A DNA stretch of 46,982 bases from NCBI GenBank assembly GCA_001586965.3, contig LUCW03000849.1:1-46982 (forward strand), in the 5' to 3' direction. The DNA is from Sphaeroforma sirkka (lineage: Eukaryota > Opisthokonta > Ichthyosporea > Ichthyophonida). The position numbers and the translations under genes were made by a program. Shown here piece by piece: positions 27,950 through 38,569 of the stretch (position 1 is the stretch's first letter; each line of letters begins with the position of its first letter). A model generated the notes under the pieces. It saw only the letters and a program-made list of their open reading frames with translations, was not told the origin of the DNA and did not search any database.

Positions 27950-28090
27950 ACAGGTAACCCCCTATCGTAGATCCGCAGGGGTGGATCCCATCTTACATGG
28001 GGGACCCCGTGAAGCGGAATCATACATTGCCTAACGGACAGTCCAATGGGAACCCCCTGCAAGGGAGAAAGTATGGTCCTCAGACCTACC
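27950..28090. repeat. hairpin-rich block sharing sequence with 37778
   Basis: CCTATCGTAGATCCG at 27961-27975 recurs exactly at 37778-37792. GATCC and GGATC here form a stem around CGCAGGGGT, followed by further C- and G-rich short inverted repeats. Confidence 0.6.
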
Positions 28091-29654
28091 ATGCTGGAGG
28101 GTATCTCTCCTACATCTTCGATACCCCAGGCTGTGACCTAAACATTAAAGCTGCCCATGATACTTAACTCAAGGAAAAAATGCTATTGTCTCAGTGGGTT
28201 ATAGTAAAATGGCCCAAATGGTTTTAGAGGGCGCTAAGTGTCCATGGGCAGTAACTATATAGAAAAATAGATACATATACATGTAATATAAGCTACCGTA
28301 GTTCACCCCATAAGTTATAAACTATACATTTGTCTAACTATACTATAGGGTACACAATCTTATAAATATAGTCCACCGTATGATACATAGCATATCGACT
28401 AGAGCAGGAACGATTTCGCTGGCCCACATATAGAATGTCAAGCTACAGAGAACATTGAAATTCACCATATAAGGATTCTTCGGAAAACAGGAAAAGGTAT
28501 ACCAAAATGATGCTGCATATTAATCAAAGCAAATTACTCCCTGCTCTAAATGTCTCATTATAGTACATCGAGGAATCTAGAACGGAAAATCACTAATAGC
28601 CCCAATGTCAAAGGTTTTTAAATAATCGACCCTGAGATATGAAGAGCAGTATGCAATTTATAGCTTTAGCTGGAGTGCTCCGACGGACTATCGGTTGACC
28701 AGAGAGGGGTGACTGACACTCGGTGAAAAGGGGATATATCGTAAGCGTCTGATGACCTTGAGTGATGACCGAACACTCAGGACCAACAGTGGAAGAGAAC
28801 TTGGTATAGATTATAGCGTGAACAGATTGACGATGTAGGTGGAAGTGGAAGAGTAATAGGCTTTATTGATGTAAGGTCTAACACACGGATGTGTTACTGA
28901 CATACAACCAATCTATAAACCGACGTTTCAATCATTTTAACCGACAATAACCCCAATAGGTTCTCAGGTCCAAACTAACATCACATGCTCTCTCATATCT
29001 CTAAACTATAATCCAACCTATACCCTATCACTTTATCCAAATTTCCTACAGGGGTCACACATACCTACTCATCTGTATACCCAAAAGCTATCCCCACACC
29101 TACACATATCACCCTACGGACCCCCTCCCTCTAGAGATATATTTAGCTTTTAACTTTTCATACATCTCCTCTACCCCACCCTAGTGTCTAGATATTTTTA
29201 CTGGTGAGGTAAAAATAGATAGGAAGTTAATAGTAAGAAAGCAGTGAATAGTAGGATGTTATTTAAAAAGATAAAAAATGGGTACATATAATTGTAGTGT
29301 ATGTTGGATTGATAAGGTGGGCATGTAAAGTAACTGATTTAAATAGTAGTATTTATTGAGGTAAAGGAGTAGTTATGGTTTGGGATTTTAAACTGCTACA
29401 TGGATTTAAAAGTTTTTGATGCCCATAGCTCTGATAAAATGAGCTGAGAATATTTTTTTTGTTGGGATGTGCGTGAATATGGTCGACAGAACTTCGTGAC
29501 AATCAAAAAGATACTCGCAAAAATAGATATTGGAAGCAAAGGAATGCACCGACGTCACGACTTTGAACTCAGTGGGGTTAAATACACTTACCTTAAGAAC
29601 TATTAGTTGAGCGAGTAGGGGGATTAACAATTTTGGATAGAGGTGAAAACTTCA

Positions 29655-29765
29655 CTATCCCGTAGAGATCCGCAAGGATGAAGGAGCCATCAGGAAGGAT
29701 GGCTCTGCCATATCCCCGCGGAGCGGATGATAATCCTACAGGATGATCCTCTTAGATTAAATGGC
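29655..29765. repeat. four consecutive hairpins
   Basis: In order: ATCC-gcaa-GGAT (29668-29679), GAGCCATC-aggaag-GATGGCTC (29684-29705), CCGC-gga-GCGG (29716-29726) and ATCC-taca-GGAT (29733-29744). All stems are perfect. Multi-hairpin units like this are typical of mobile GC clusters in some organelle genomes. Confidence 0.8.
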
Positions 29766-31621
29766 CATGTCTTCCTTTGCACTATACTCATCACCAACTC
29801 ATCACATCAGATAAAGAAGATACTTCCGATTAGAAAAATTCTACCATTGATTTTTTTGTTAGGTACTAGTTAAATGGAGTAGTCTTAAGGTTATGTGGTT
29901 ATCTCGTCTATCATTAACATCCTTATTGGCAGTTTATCATAATGCACAGGCACTAGTAAAGTAATCTGCAGGTTTCAATCATCGAATTTAACCTTAAAAT
30001 GTATCTATTAAAACAGTCTTCAATCAAAGCAAAAAGCACATTGCAGTAACAGCACCATATCCCCCATAGTCCAAGTATTCTAGCATCAATATTAAGGCTA
30101 CAGCTTCTACTAATCACACCACTAATCCCACAATAAAAACCAAAGTCTCTACCAATAGTACCAATCTCGTACAACTATCCCTTCAAATCCTGTTCATCGA
30201 AAACAGGTTTTATTTCTATTTAATCGCCCCCACAAAAGTTAATATCCTGCAAACTAAGCTGTCAATTCATTTAGCACTAACACCAAACCCTAACATTTCC
30301 AATGAATAGATAAGCAGCATCCATCTTTGCCCCTGTAATCACCTCTAAAAAGTGTATCATTTTCCCTCTCACCCTTTAAACTCCCATGATGTACTTGTAA
30401 AGAGTCCAATGTCCATGACATGAGTAGTAATCACTAAACTGTGATTCACTATCGCGCAAAACTCATTAAAAAAAAGTACGTCACAAATTGGACGATACAC
30501 TAGATAAGACCTAATTATCCTTTCCTAGGCCATAATGTAGAGTAGTTCCTGACTAATAGTAGAGACATGATTCAACCTATCATGATCACAAATGCTTCCT
30601 ACATGATTGTTGCTACTATCAGTTTCTCTGTTCCTCAGTATAATAGCCCTAATTCAGGACTTATCCAACTATTTGCCTCTCCGTAAGTCATATAAATCAC
30701 CCTTAAACCCGTGGTGAGGTAATTTCCTTCCTGTGGTAGGCATAAACACCTGGGTTGGGGTGCCCCGAAGAGGCTACTCTGTGGGCCTGTGGGCAGAGTG
30801 TAGCCAGAGTGCGGTCGACCAGAGAGCGTAGAGCCATAACCCCTGTCTAGACACAATCATAGGCGTAGTCATAAAAGATGCCGAGTGTTTTCAGATTGAT
30901 TGCTTGGATATTACTGTATAATGAAGTGACACAAAAGCAATAAAAAGAGATAACTTGAGATAGTGTACAATTTTATAGGGAGACCACATCCAAGGGGTAT
31001 CGTAGTCTAATGGCAGCCCCTGAGGATAGATAGAAAGTCTAGGTTGGTTTGCATCCGCTCCACCTGAGATTAAAAGTAATACAGCAATTACAGGTACTAA
31101 CCTAGTAGCAGAGTCATCCAACGGTGTGACACTAGCAAGTGAGTAGATGGCTAATGGTTCAAATCCTATATGACAATAATTGTAAAAACAATATAACAAT
31201 ACACAACTCTAATTAGATAAAAGAAAGTACACACAGATTTAAACAAGAAAGGTTCAAGTCCCAAGATGGTGGAAGCAACGCCTAGTGATACCCCCACCCC
31301 CCGTGCCGCCCTACACAACTCCCTCCAGGAGTGGTGGAAGAACCCGTAGGTACCATTCTTACAACCTAAGTTACTAGGGGATAGACGTGGGCGAGCGACT
31401 CCGAAGTAGATATAATTTTAGGTACACTCTTTCGGATTATGATATCCTGGAGTCTACTGGAGGAGACAAGGGTGGTAGAGGCGGTTATAAGGTTCACGGA
31501 GATGTACACACTGCAAGGGCAAGGGTACTTAGTCGTACAGGGGATAGTTATATTAATAATAAAATGTGTATAGACTAGTGGTTGCTATTACGTCAATACG
31601 GTCAGGGTATTAGGCATAAAA

Positions 31622-31935
31622 CATGACCGTAAACGTATACTTTTATAGTTTATAAACGGTTGTATTGAGGGCAAAATTACAAACGAAATTGTAATACATA
31701 TGTTGCACTGCGAATCTAGGCTTAATTGAAGAAATGGGCTATTCAGAATCTATCACGCAAATTTCAACCGTCTCAGTGGCGGGTTCTTTCAAGCGCCAAC
31801 TTAGCGATTTGGCGCAAGAACAAACTGTGGCACCTAGAAAGTGCACCCTATAGCAAAGTAGTGGGTCTTATTATATAACAAAAGTTGACCGTAAACGTTT
31901 ATTATTTATATTTTTAAACGGCCAACCGGAAACCG
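31622..31935. repeat. paired direct repeats and a palindrome
   Basis: GACCGTAAACGT occurs at about 31625 and 31888, each followed by a TA-rich stretch and then TAAACGG. Between them, GCGCCAA-cttagcga-TTTGGCGC near 31794-31816 is a strong stem. No gene. Confidence 0.55.
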
Positions 31936-33991
31936 TTTGAGGTTAGCTATAAGGTACAGGGATAATTTAGGGATAAGGAAGATGATATATTTAAAGGTGA
32001 GCAGTGGTAAATTCAGTTGTGGGTAGATATTTTTACAGCCTCTAGTAAGGGTGCAAAGTTTAGAGGGGGAGTATATGTCTATTCATGTATTCATCAGATG
32101 TATTCTTATTTATACTTCCCTTATCTTGCTCAGCTACAGAATATATGTACTCTTCTTTTGCAATAAGAACGTTTGAGATCATAAATAAATTCATTCGAAT
32201 GCACCATACTTTAGATACAATTGCACTTTATATAAAGTCTACCACATTGTACTCTTAACAATCTTTGTCCATAAGTTAAAGAGGTACTGTTCTATTGTGG
32301 GAAGGGTAAGTGTATTAATCTTATCCTATCTAAATTAAGGGTAGATATGTCTTCAGTAAAGTATCCTTCTTCCCTGTAGAAGTAGTGGTTTCTTTGGGTT
32401 CTAAAGTAAGGTGTGTTGTCTTTGTCTCACAAGTAGTGTAAAGCATTAAATTCCACCAGAGAGTACATATCTACTTAGTTATTGGTACATGAATTGAGTA
32501 TGGCTATGTTTTTCAAGCTAGTGATACAGATTAATAAATAATGGTTCACGGGTACTAGAGTAAGTGCTATATCAGTGTAGGAGTATTAGTTATAACGGGT
32601 GTATCACAAGCCTGTGAGATGGAAATAGAGTTAATAGGTTCAAGCCCACAGGAGAGACTAGGTTTCTTACCTCATGCTTATGGGTAAGTACTAAAGGCAA
32701 GGTAATTTATATTTCTTGGAAAATTATATGGCTCCAGTCTAAAATGATTATATTGCTTTAGTTCATATCTATTCCCTCTACATTATTTTACGCTTATCCA
32801 ATACCTCTAGCTAAGCGAAAGAATACTTAACTTTAATGGAATGAGGATAGAACTCATTCACATTACCGCTACATATTATATAGCTCTCCACAGAAGTACA
32901 CCTAAAGGAGGGAGGAATATACCCCTATCTAATCACTACTCCTATACAGCATACATATAACCATAACTCGACTCCTTTATGAGGGACATAACTCACGCTC
33001 ACGGGCTCACACTAGAGCCCTCTGCTCTAATCACATATTGAACACGTATTACAAATATATCCAATACTGATACCTACTGTGTACCTATACTCTCAGGCCA
33101 TTCCAAGACACCTGTACTCACGTTTTACTCTATTAATGTTAGTTACAACCCACTGGTGGATACCTCTACACCCTCTATACGTAATGCTAAATGGTACCTC
33201 CCGTACTCATTATTTATAAGGCTAGGTCCCTTTCAGTTTATATCTGACCTTTTATCACAGGAGCAAGAGCATTAAAGGGGTGAAGTGTCGTACGATAAGA
33301 GTGTAAGAGAGTACAGATCTGCGATGTAGATATCCCGCTAAAAAATCGACACAAGTGTTTAATATGTAGGCCACCATGTTCTCATATACCATAACTCTGA
33401 TCATTTTTGATACTACTGGCGGTGCTGCTTATATAATTTTATAGGTTAGTACTGCCTGGAAAAAATCTTGGGTCCGTTTCTAGTAAAAACCTCCGGAGGG
33501 AAGAAACAGTGGTGTGTGTTCGGGGCAGGGAGTGGGATGGTGTCGAATCAGAACAGAGTGAAGAGATTTTTTGGCGTATTGTAGTACAATAAACCAGCTA
33601 AAATATCATTGGTGGGTTTACTGACTCGGTCTTCCAGCGAACATTAAAAAAGTATTGCCTCACAGTGTGGCCTATTTTCTTTTCTTGCTTGAATCGGTGA
33701 ACTAACATTTTACATTTCGTTGGCACGTCGCGGAGCGTCGCTTAGAATTATGAGGGAGATAGAATCCCTCTCTATTTTCTTTCTTCAAAAAGTACAAGAT
33801 TGAAAGTGCTTATCGGCCAATTTTTCTATCTAAGTGTAAATTTTCAAATAGTCTAAATTTGATGACCACCGTCACAGATATCAGTTAGAGGGTAGCCTAT
33901 GTATCGCCGTCGTATTTTATAATTTGCTAGGCCATTAGTACAGATAATTATTACGGTTGAGGCAGAATATTAACTGAAAGAGCACGTCAGG

Positions 33992-34300
33992 ATGGCCGCT
34001 TTTGAAATTTGCGGAGCTCCACTAGGAGCAACATTGAAAATAAGAAGATTAGGTGCAGATGGGCCTGGTGTATTGGTTAAATGCGTGTGCTCCAATGCAG
34101 ATAGGGCGTTGAGTGTTTGCAATGCGATGGAAAAATCCCTGGTGAGCATAGAGTCACAACTGATTATCCGCAGACCATCCCCGCAACGCGTAAGGATTCA
34201 CCCTGGGTATATGAGGTATGACTATGTGAGAGACTACAGGTGTCAGACCAGATTCTACAGCAAGAAACCCTCTTTGATTTATAGAAGCCATCAAAGTTAG
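33992..34300 (+). other. orphan coding-like frame, 102 codons
   Basis: Begins MAAFEICGAPLGATLKIRRL and reads smoothly to about residue 78, then enters the left arm of the inverted repeat. No family was recognised. Composition looks more coding than the surrounding spacer. It may be a relic of a mobile-element protein; it may also be chance. Confidence 0.3.
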
Positions 34301-34711
34301 CTCACTCCCGAGAGCTAATCAGGTTGCTCAAATTACCCCCGAGAGTAGAGTTAATACTTAACCGACTCCCGAGAGCAAATAAGTTTTTCAACCGACTCCC
34401 GAGACTGGATTAAGTCTGTCAATCGCAACATTCTAAACATAGCTGCGTCCAATGTATGCAGAAAGGCATCATGTGATCAGCGTGAGATCTAGTTGCAAAG
34501 AAATCGAAATGGAATAGCATCAAAGTGTTCATCGAAGTGCTAAAGTGTTCTGCAGAAGGTTCCGTATATTGATCATATCAATTTTTACCCTGGCCATCCC
34601 AAGCGGCTGAACACTAGCACAAACACCTTAGGTATAACACCAAAGGTGAGGTCAGAAATAGATTCATATATTTGCACTTTATTTTACAAGTTTATCACCC
34701 AACACTCTAAC
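34226..34711 (-). repeat. left arm of a ~0.5-kb imperfect inverted repeat
   Basis: Read on the minus strand it matches 38048-38565 along its length. It has a perfect 15-bp outer end (GTGAGAGACTACAGG), a block of four to five repeats of CTCCCGAGAG spaced about 35 bp, and the shared string CCTAAGGTGTTTGTGCTAGT. The two arms enclose about 3.3 kb. Confidence 0.9.
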
Positions 34712-34738
34712 AGTATGAGCTTATACTAGGTGATCCAG

Positions 34739-35260
34739 ATGGTACAGGTTCCAAAGCTATTGACTGGGATTACTTCAACTACAGTCGAGGAAGCAGAACC
34801 GATATCCGTCATTGGGCCGGAGGATCGTGAAGTAAAAGACAGAATAAGAACACGTGAGGGTGAAGTTAAAGTCATCAAAGCTAGTATTGATAGACTGGAT
34901 ATTGGTTGGGGTTGTAGGTACGGTAAGTCAGCGGAATGTGCTTACCCCATACTAGAGGAGTATAGATGTGACAGAGTGAGTGTTTTCCAGCCGTCAAGGA
35001 TGCATAGCTACAAGGTGTACTCAATAGGCATGCTCCGATATACTGAATTTGCATTCAAGAACTCTCGATCTTACTATGAATTCGAGTCTATGGAGGCTAT
35101 CAATGGAACCATGGCGATAGTAGTGTCATTAAGATCTATCACTAAAGCAGTACAGATCGGGCGGTATGGAAGGACCAACTCATGTTCAACCTCCGACTTT
35201 ATGTCGTATTTAAAGGTCATATGGTTCTTTTATCAATTCTATATGTGTAGATATCTATAA
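34739..35260 (+). CDS. orphan protein of ~173 aa, unidentified
   Basis: The longest frame in the island outside the LINE. It begins MVQVPKLLTGITSTTVEEAE just inside the left inverted-repeat arm and ends in an aromatic-rich stretch, WFFYQFYMCRY, before TAA. The middle has charged, coding-like sequence (EDREVKDRIRTREGEV) and a Cys pair in GWGCRYGKSAEC. No domain or family is recognised. Its position next to the arm suggests an element-encoded protein, but a chance frame is not excluded. Confidence 0.35.
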   Translation: MVQVPKLLTGITSTTVEEAEPISVIGPEDREVKDRIRTREGEVKVIKASIDRLDIGWGCRYGKSAECAYPILEEYRCDRVSVFQPSRMHSYKVYSIGMLRYTEFAFKNSRSYYEFESMEAINGTMAIVVSLRSITKAVQIGRYGRTNSCSTSDFMSYLKVIWFFYQFYMCRYL

Positions 35261-35576
35261 AACATTGAAGTTCACTCAATAACGCATTATTTAGCTAATC
35301 TAGATAACTGAATGATTTTTTCCATATTTCTATTGGTTGTTGGGTCTTTTAATTTGACCGATATCCATCACCCAACTTATAGTCTTTAATCGGGGCACTC
35401 CTTAACATGTAAGTGAGAACGACCATCAAATTTTTCATTACCAACCTACTGATTTTCTAATAGTCGATTCCCTTCGGAATCTATCATCCCCCCTTCCCAT
35501 GGGGTATCCTCCATCCGATAGACACCTTCCTCTAACCTATAGTAAGCTCACCTTATTCCTTTTTGACACTCTTACA

Positions 35577-35662
35577 TTATCGGGAGAGGCTGGACTCGAA
35601 CCATGCGATTTAATATAGTCGAGAAGATCTCTTCGTATAACTTCTACCTCAGCTTAGAAAAA
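35577..35662 (-). pseudogene. tRNA-like relic
   Basis: On the minus strand a T-arm/B-box-like GGTTCGAGTCCAG is followed by CCTCTCCCG, with a D-arm-like AGCTGAGGTAGAAG upstream at about the right distance. The T stem has mismatches and no clean 7-bp acceptor stem closes, so this looks like a decayed tRNA or tRNA-derived sequence. Confidence 0.3.
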
Positions 35663-36825
35663 TGTGCCCATAGCCTGTCATACGACAGATAAAGGAAGGT
35701 ACTTACCTCAATAAATAGAGGGTTCACTATGGTAAGTTGAAAAGGAAACTTTACATCTTGAGTCACAGTCACACAATAAAAGAAAATCTGCCTTTTAACA
35801 AAAAAATAGCTAGGCCAAATCTACTCCCTCAATTCTAACGAGAGTGATAAGCCCTAGAAGCACTTGGATAGTGAGTTCTGTAGTTGCCTAGGTGTATAGT
35901 AGATTGTACGAAAATAATAGCTCTAAGTACGGGTAGATGTGCTGTCATGTATAACCGATAGTGTGAGAGAAATTATCTTTCCTATTATTTGTGAATTGCT
36001 GCTTTCTGTCCTTTTTGCTTCAGAGGCATTTATGCGCCTACCAGTAAGGCCATGCACATCGCAAAGGTGTTTTTATAGGGAGAACATGTGTCCCTCCCCT
36101 GAAATGTAAAGCCTGAGTCACCTTCTAGCTCATATGCTCAGCAAGTGCTGGAAACAAATTCATAGGCGTATAACACCCTATTCGGTATATTTATATGACT
36201 ATCATATTATGCCTTCAAAAGTCTGTGTTTGCGATCCTTGGGTGGAAATAAAGATCTTGTGCATTTGCGGTGGATTTGATTCTAGGCTGTATTCCGTAAA
36301 CCACACTTGTGGAATTGATGTGAATATTTTATGCCCATAACCAAAAAAACGCGGGAGGAAAGAGAGCTTGCACTTGTGATAATCTGCTAGTCTTATAGGC
36401 CAACCCGTAGATCCTGGGAATTGACATTCACATCTCCACCCGATGTCATCAAACTACTGTTTCTATGAAGGATCACTTTGCAACCTTTGAGTAGATGTTC
36501 AAATTATCTCTCATACAACCCCCATGAAATAACACAGCTGGTAATCTACTCTGTGCATTGCTGTAGTCTACTAGTTTAAGTGTAATCAGGTTAATGAAGT
36601 TCAGGATAGTGATAGACTACACATTGCACTCTAACAGATAAAGTCAATGAGAGTAATCTTTGTCGAGTACAGCGCATGGTCTATTACTCCCAAACTATAA
36701 CATAAAGCAGGAGTTCATTAAAGAACAGGTAGTCATTCGCCAAGCTTAAATAAAGAGGGAGGAGCTGACACTTCACTTAGATAGAGGAATAATGAAATGG
36801 ATATATTCCATGGTAAAAGTTGGTA

Positions 36826-36872
36826 GTAGTGGCCGAGAGAATAAATATGATGGTTCGAGTTCCGCCTAGCCG
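36826..36872 (+). pseudogene. truncated type II tRNA-like relic
   Basis: TGGCCGAGAGAATAAATA resembles the D-arm of Leu or Ser tRNAs and is followed only a few bases later by GGTTCGAGTTCCGCC, a T-arm-like string; the anticodon and variable arms are missing. The first string recurs at about 23309, without the T-arm. Confidence 0.35.
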
Positions 36873-36886
36873 ATAAGAATTGGTAA

Positions 36887-37394
36887 GACTTACGTGAACA
36901 CAGTAACGATAGATAACTGTACTCAACGTTCTCCCTGAGTGTTCAGGGAGTCGTTGTTAATTTATCAGTAATTATTATTTCTAACAGACTCAAATCTAAA
37001 TGAGTCAGGTGTTTGATTATTCTACATCGGACTAACTAAGTTGATCGGATTATATGATAAACCCTGATAAACCTGAGTATATCCCGTATGGCGTATTCCG
37101 ACCACAAGATTATCAATTCGATGGTAGCACAAATACACAAGACGTACGTGAACACAGTAACGATAGATAACTGTACTCAACGTTCTCCCTGAGTGTTCAG
37201 GGAGTCGTTGTTAATTTATCAGTAACTATTATTTCTAACAGACTCAAATCTAAATGAGTCAGGTGTTTGATTATTCTACATCGGACTAACTAAGTTGATC
37301 GGATTATATGATAAACCCTGATAAACCTGAGTATATCCCGTATAGCGTATTCCGACCACAAGATTATCAATTCGATGGTAGCACAAATACACAC
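36887..37394. repeat. recent 254-bp tandem duplication with a perfect hairpin in each copy
   Basis: Copies at 36887-37140 and 37141-37394 differ at only about three or four positions. Each contains CTCCCTGAgtgtTCAGGGAG (36931-36950 and 37185-37204), an 8-bp perfect stem with outer AACG/CGTT pairing. Confidence 0.95.
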
Positions 37395-38047
37395 AAAGAG
37401 ATATATGGAACACAAGAATAGAAGTAAAATATCCCTACGGGATAAGAAGAAGCATATGACGGATAGTGGCCGGAAAATATCACCCCAAAGGTCCCCTTCC
37501 GTGCTCGCTAAACAAAGCGGGGGTAGCCAGGGCTAGAGAGAGCGTGCCCTCTCCGAGGGAGACCCTAGGAATTAAGGGTCACTCCTTTGATAGGCTATGA
37601 TCAACCCCTCATTATATGGAGGGCAGTCTCGTCAGGACCAAGTTTGACATCTCACGGAGGTAGCCCGTGACCCTAGCGCCGCGAGCGGTAAATAATATAA
37701 GACTAAGGGTAAGAATATAACACTACCAGCAACACCTGAAATGCACCCCACTCTATAGTGGTGGCAAAGTTTACACACCTATCGTAGATCCGTACTCATT
37801 CTCTCTCGAGAGAGACTCAGGTATATAAGATGGTGAGCTATCGTAGAGTACACGGAGGAGTCCATGGTGGCGGGTCCTCCTACCATCCCTTAGATTTGCA
37901 CTCCTCCAGGTCTCTGCGAAAGTAAAGGACTGATGTGCACCTTCGAGGTAAAACAAGTAGGAGTGCGCTGTCATGGCACAGGCACGAGTTCCTATTGTTC
38001 CAGTAGTGGGATACTTCAAAAATTCAAGAAGAATTGGGAGGAAATGT

Positions 38048-38565
38048 GTTAGAGTGCAATTTAGTAGACTTTAAATAAAGTGCAAAATGTATGTATTTAT
38101 TTCTGACCTCACCTTTGGTTTTATACCTAAGGTGTTTGTGCTAGTGTTCAGCCGCTTGGGCTGGCCAGGGTAAAACCTCATGTGGTCAGTATGAGTGACC
38201 TTATGTGGACCACATTAACACTTCGATGCTTTTCTATTTCAACTTCTCTGCAACTAAATCTCACGCTGATCACATGATGCCTTTCCGCATAGGTTCTAAA
38301 ACCCATAGAACCGCAGCTATTATTAGAATGTTGCGGTTAACAGGCTTAATCCACTCTCGGGAATCGGTTGAGAAACTTTATCTGCTCTCGGAAGTCGGTT
38401 AAGTAATATCTCAACTCTTGGGAGTATTTAAGCAACTTGATCAGCTCTGGGGAGTGAGCTAACACTGATGACTTAGCTCTCGGGAGTGAGCTAACTCTGA
38501 TGACTTCCATAAATCAAAGATGGTTTCTTGCTGTAAAATCTGGTCTGAGACCTGTAGTCTCTCAC
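38048..38565 (+). repeat. right arm of the ~0.5-kb imperfect inverted repeat
   Basis: Matches the left arm at 34226-34711 on the opposite strand and ends CCTGTAGTCTCTCAC. It contains five to six CTCTCGGGAGT-like repeats with roughly 35-bp spacing. LINE-like coding sequence follows directly. Confidence 0.9.
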
Positions 38566-38569
38566 CGGC

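Noticed and set aside
30891-31199. A 102-codon minus-strand frame
   Set aside because: It overlaps tRNA-like strings in the island, shows no motif, and its hydrophobic look follows from AT-rich composition.
31930-31975. Large-subunit rRNA or homing-site signal from AGGGATAA strings
   Set aside because: The strings are too short and lack any surrounding rRNA conservation.
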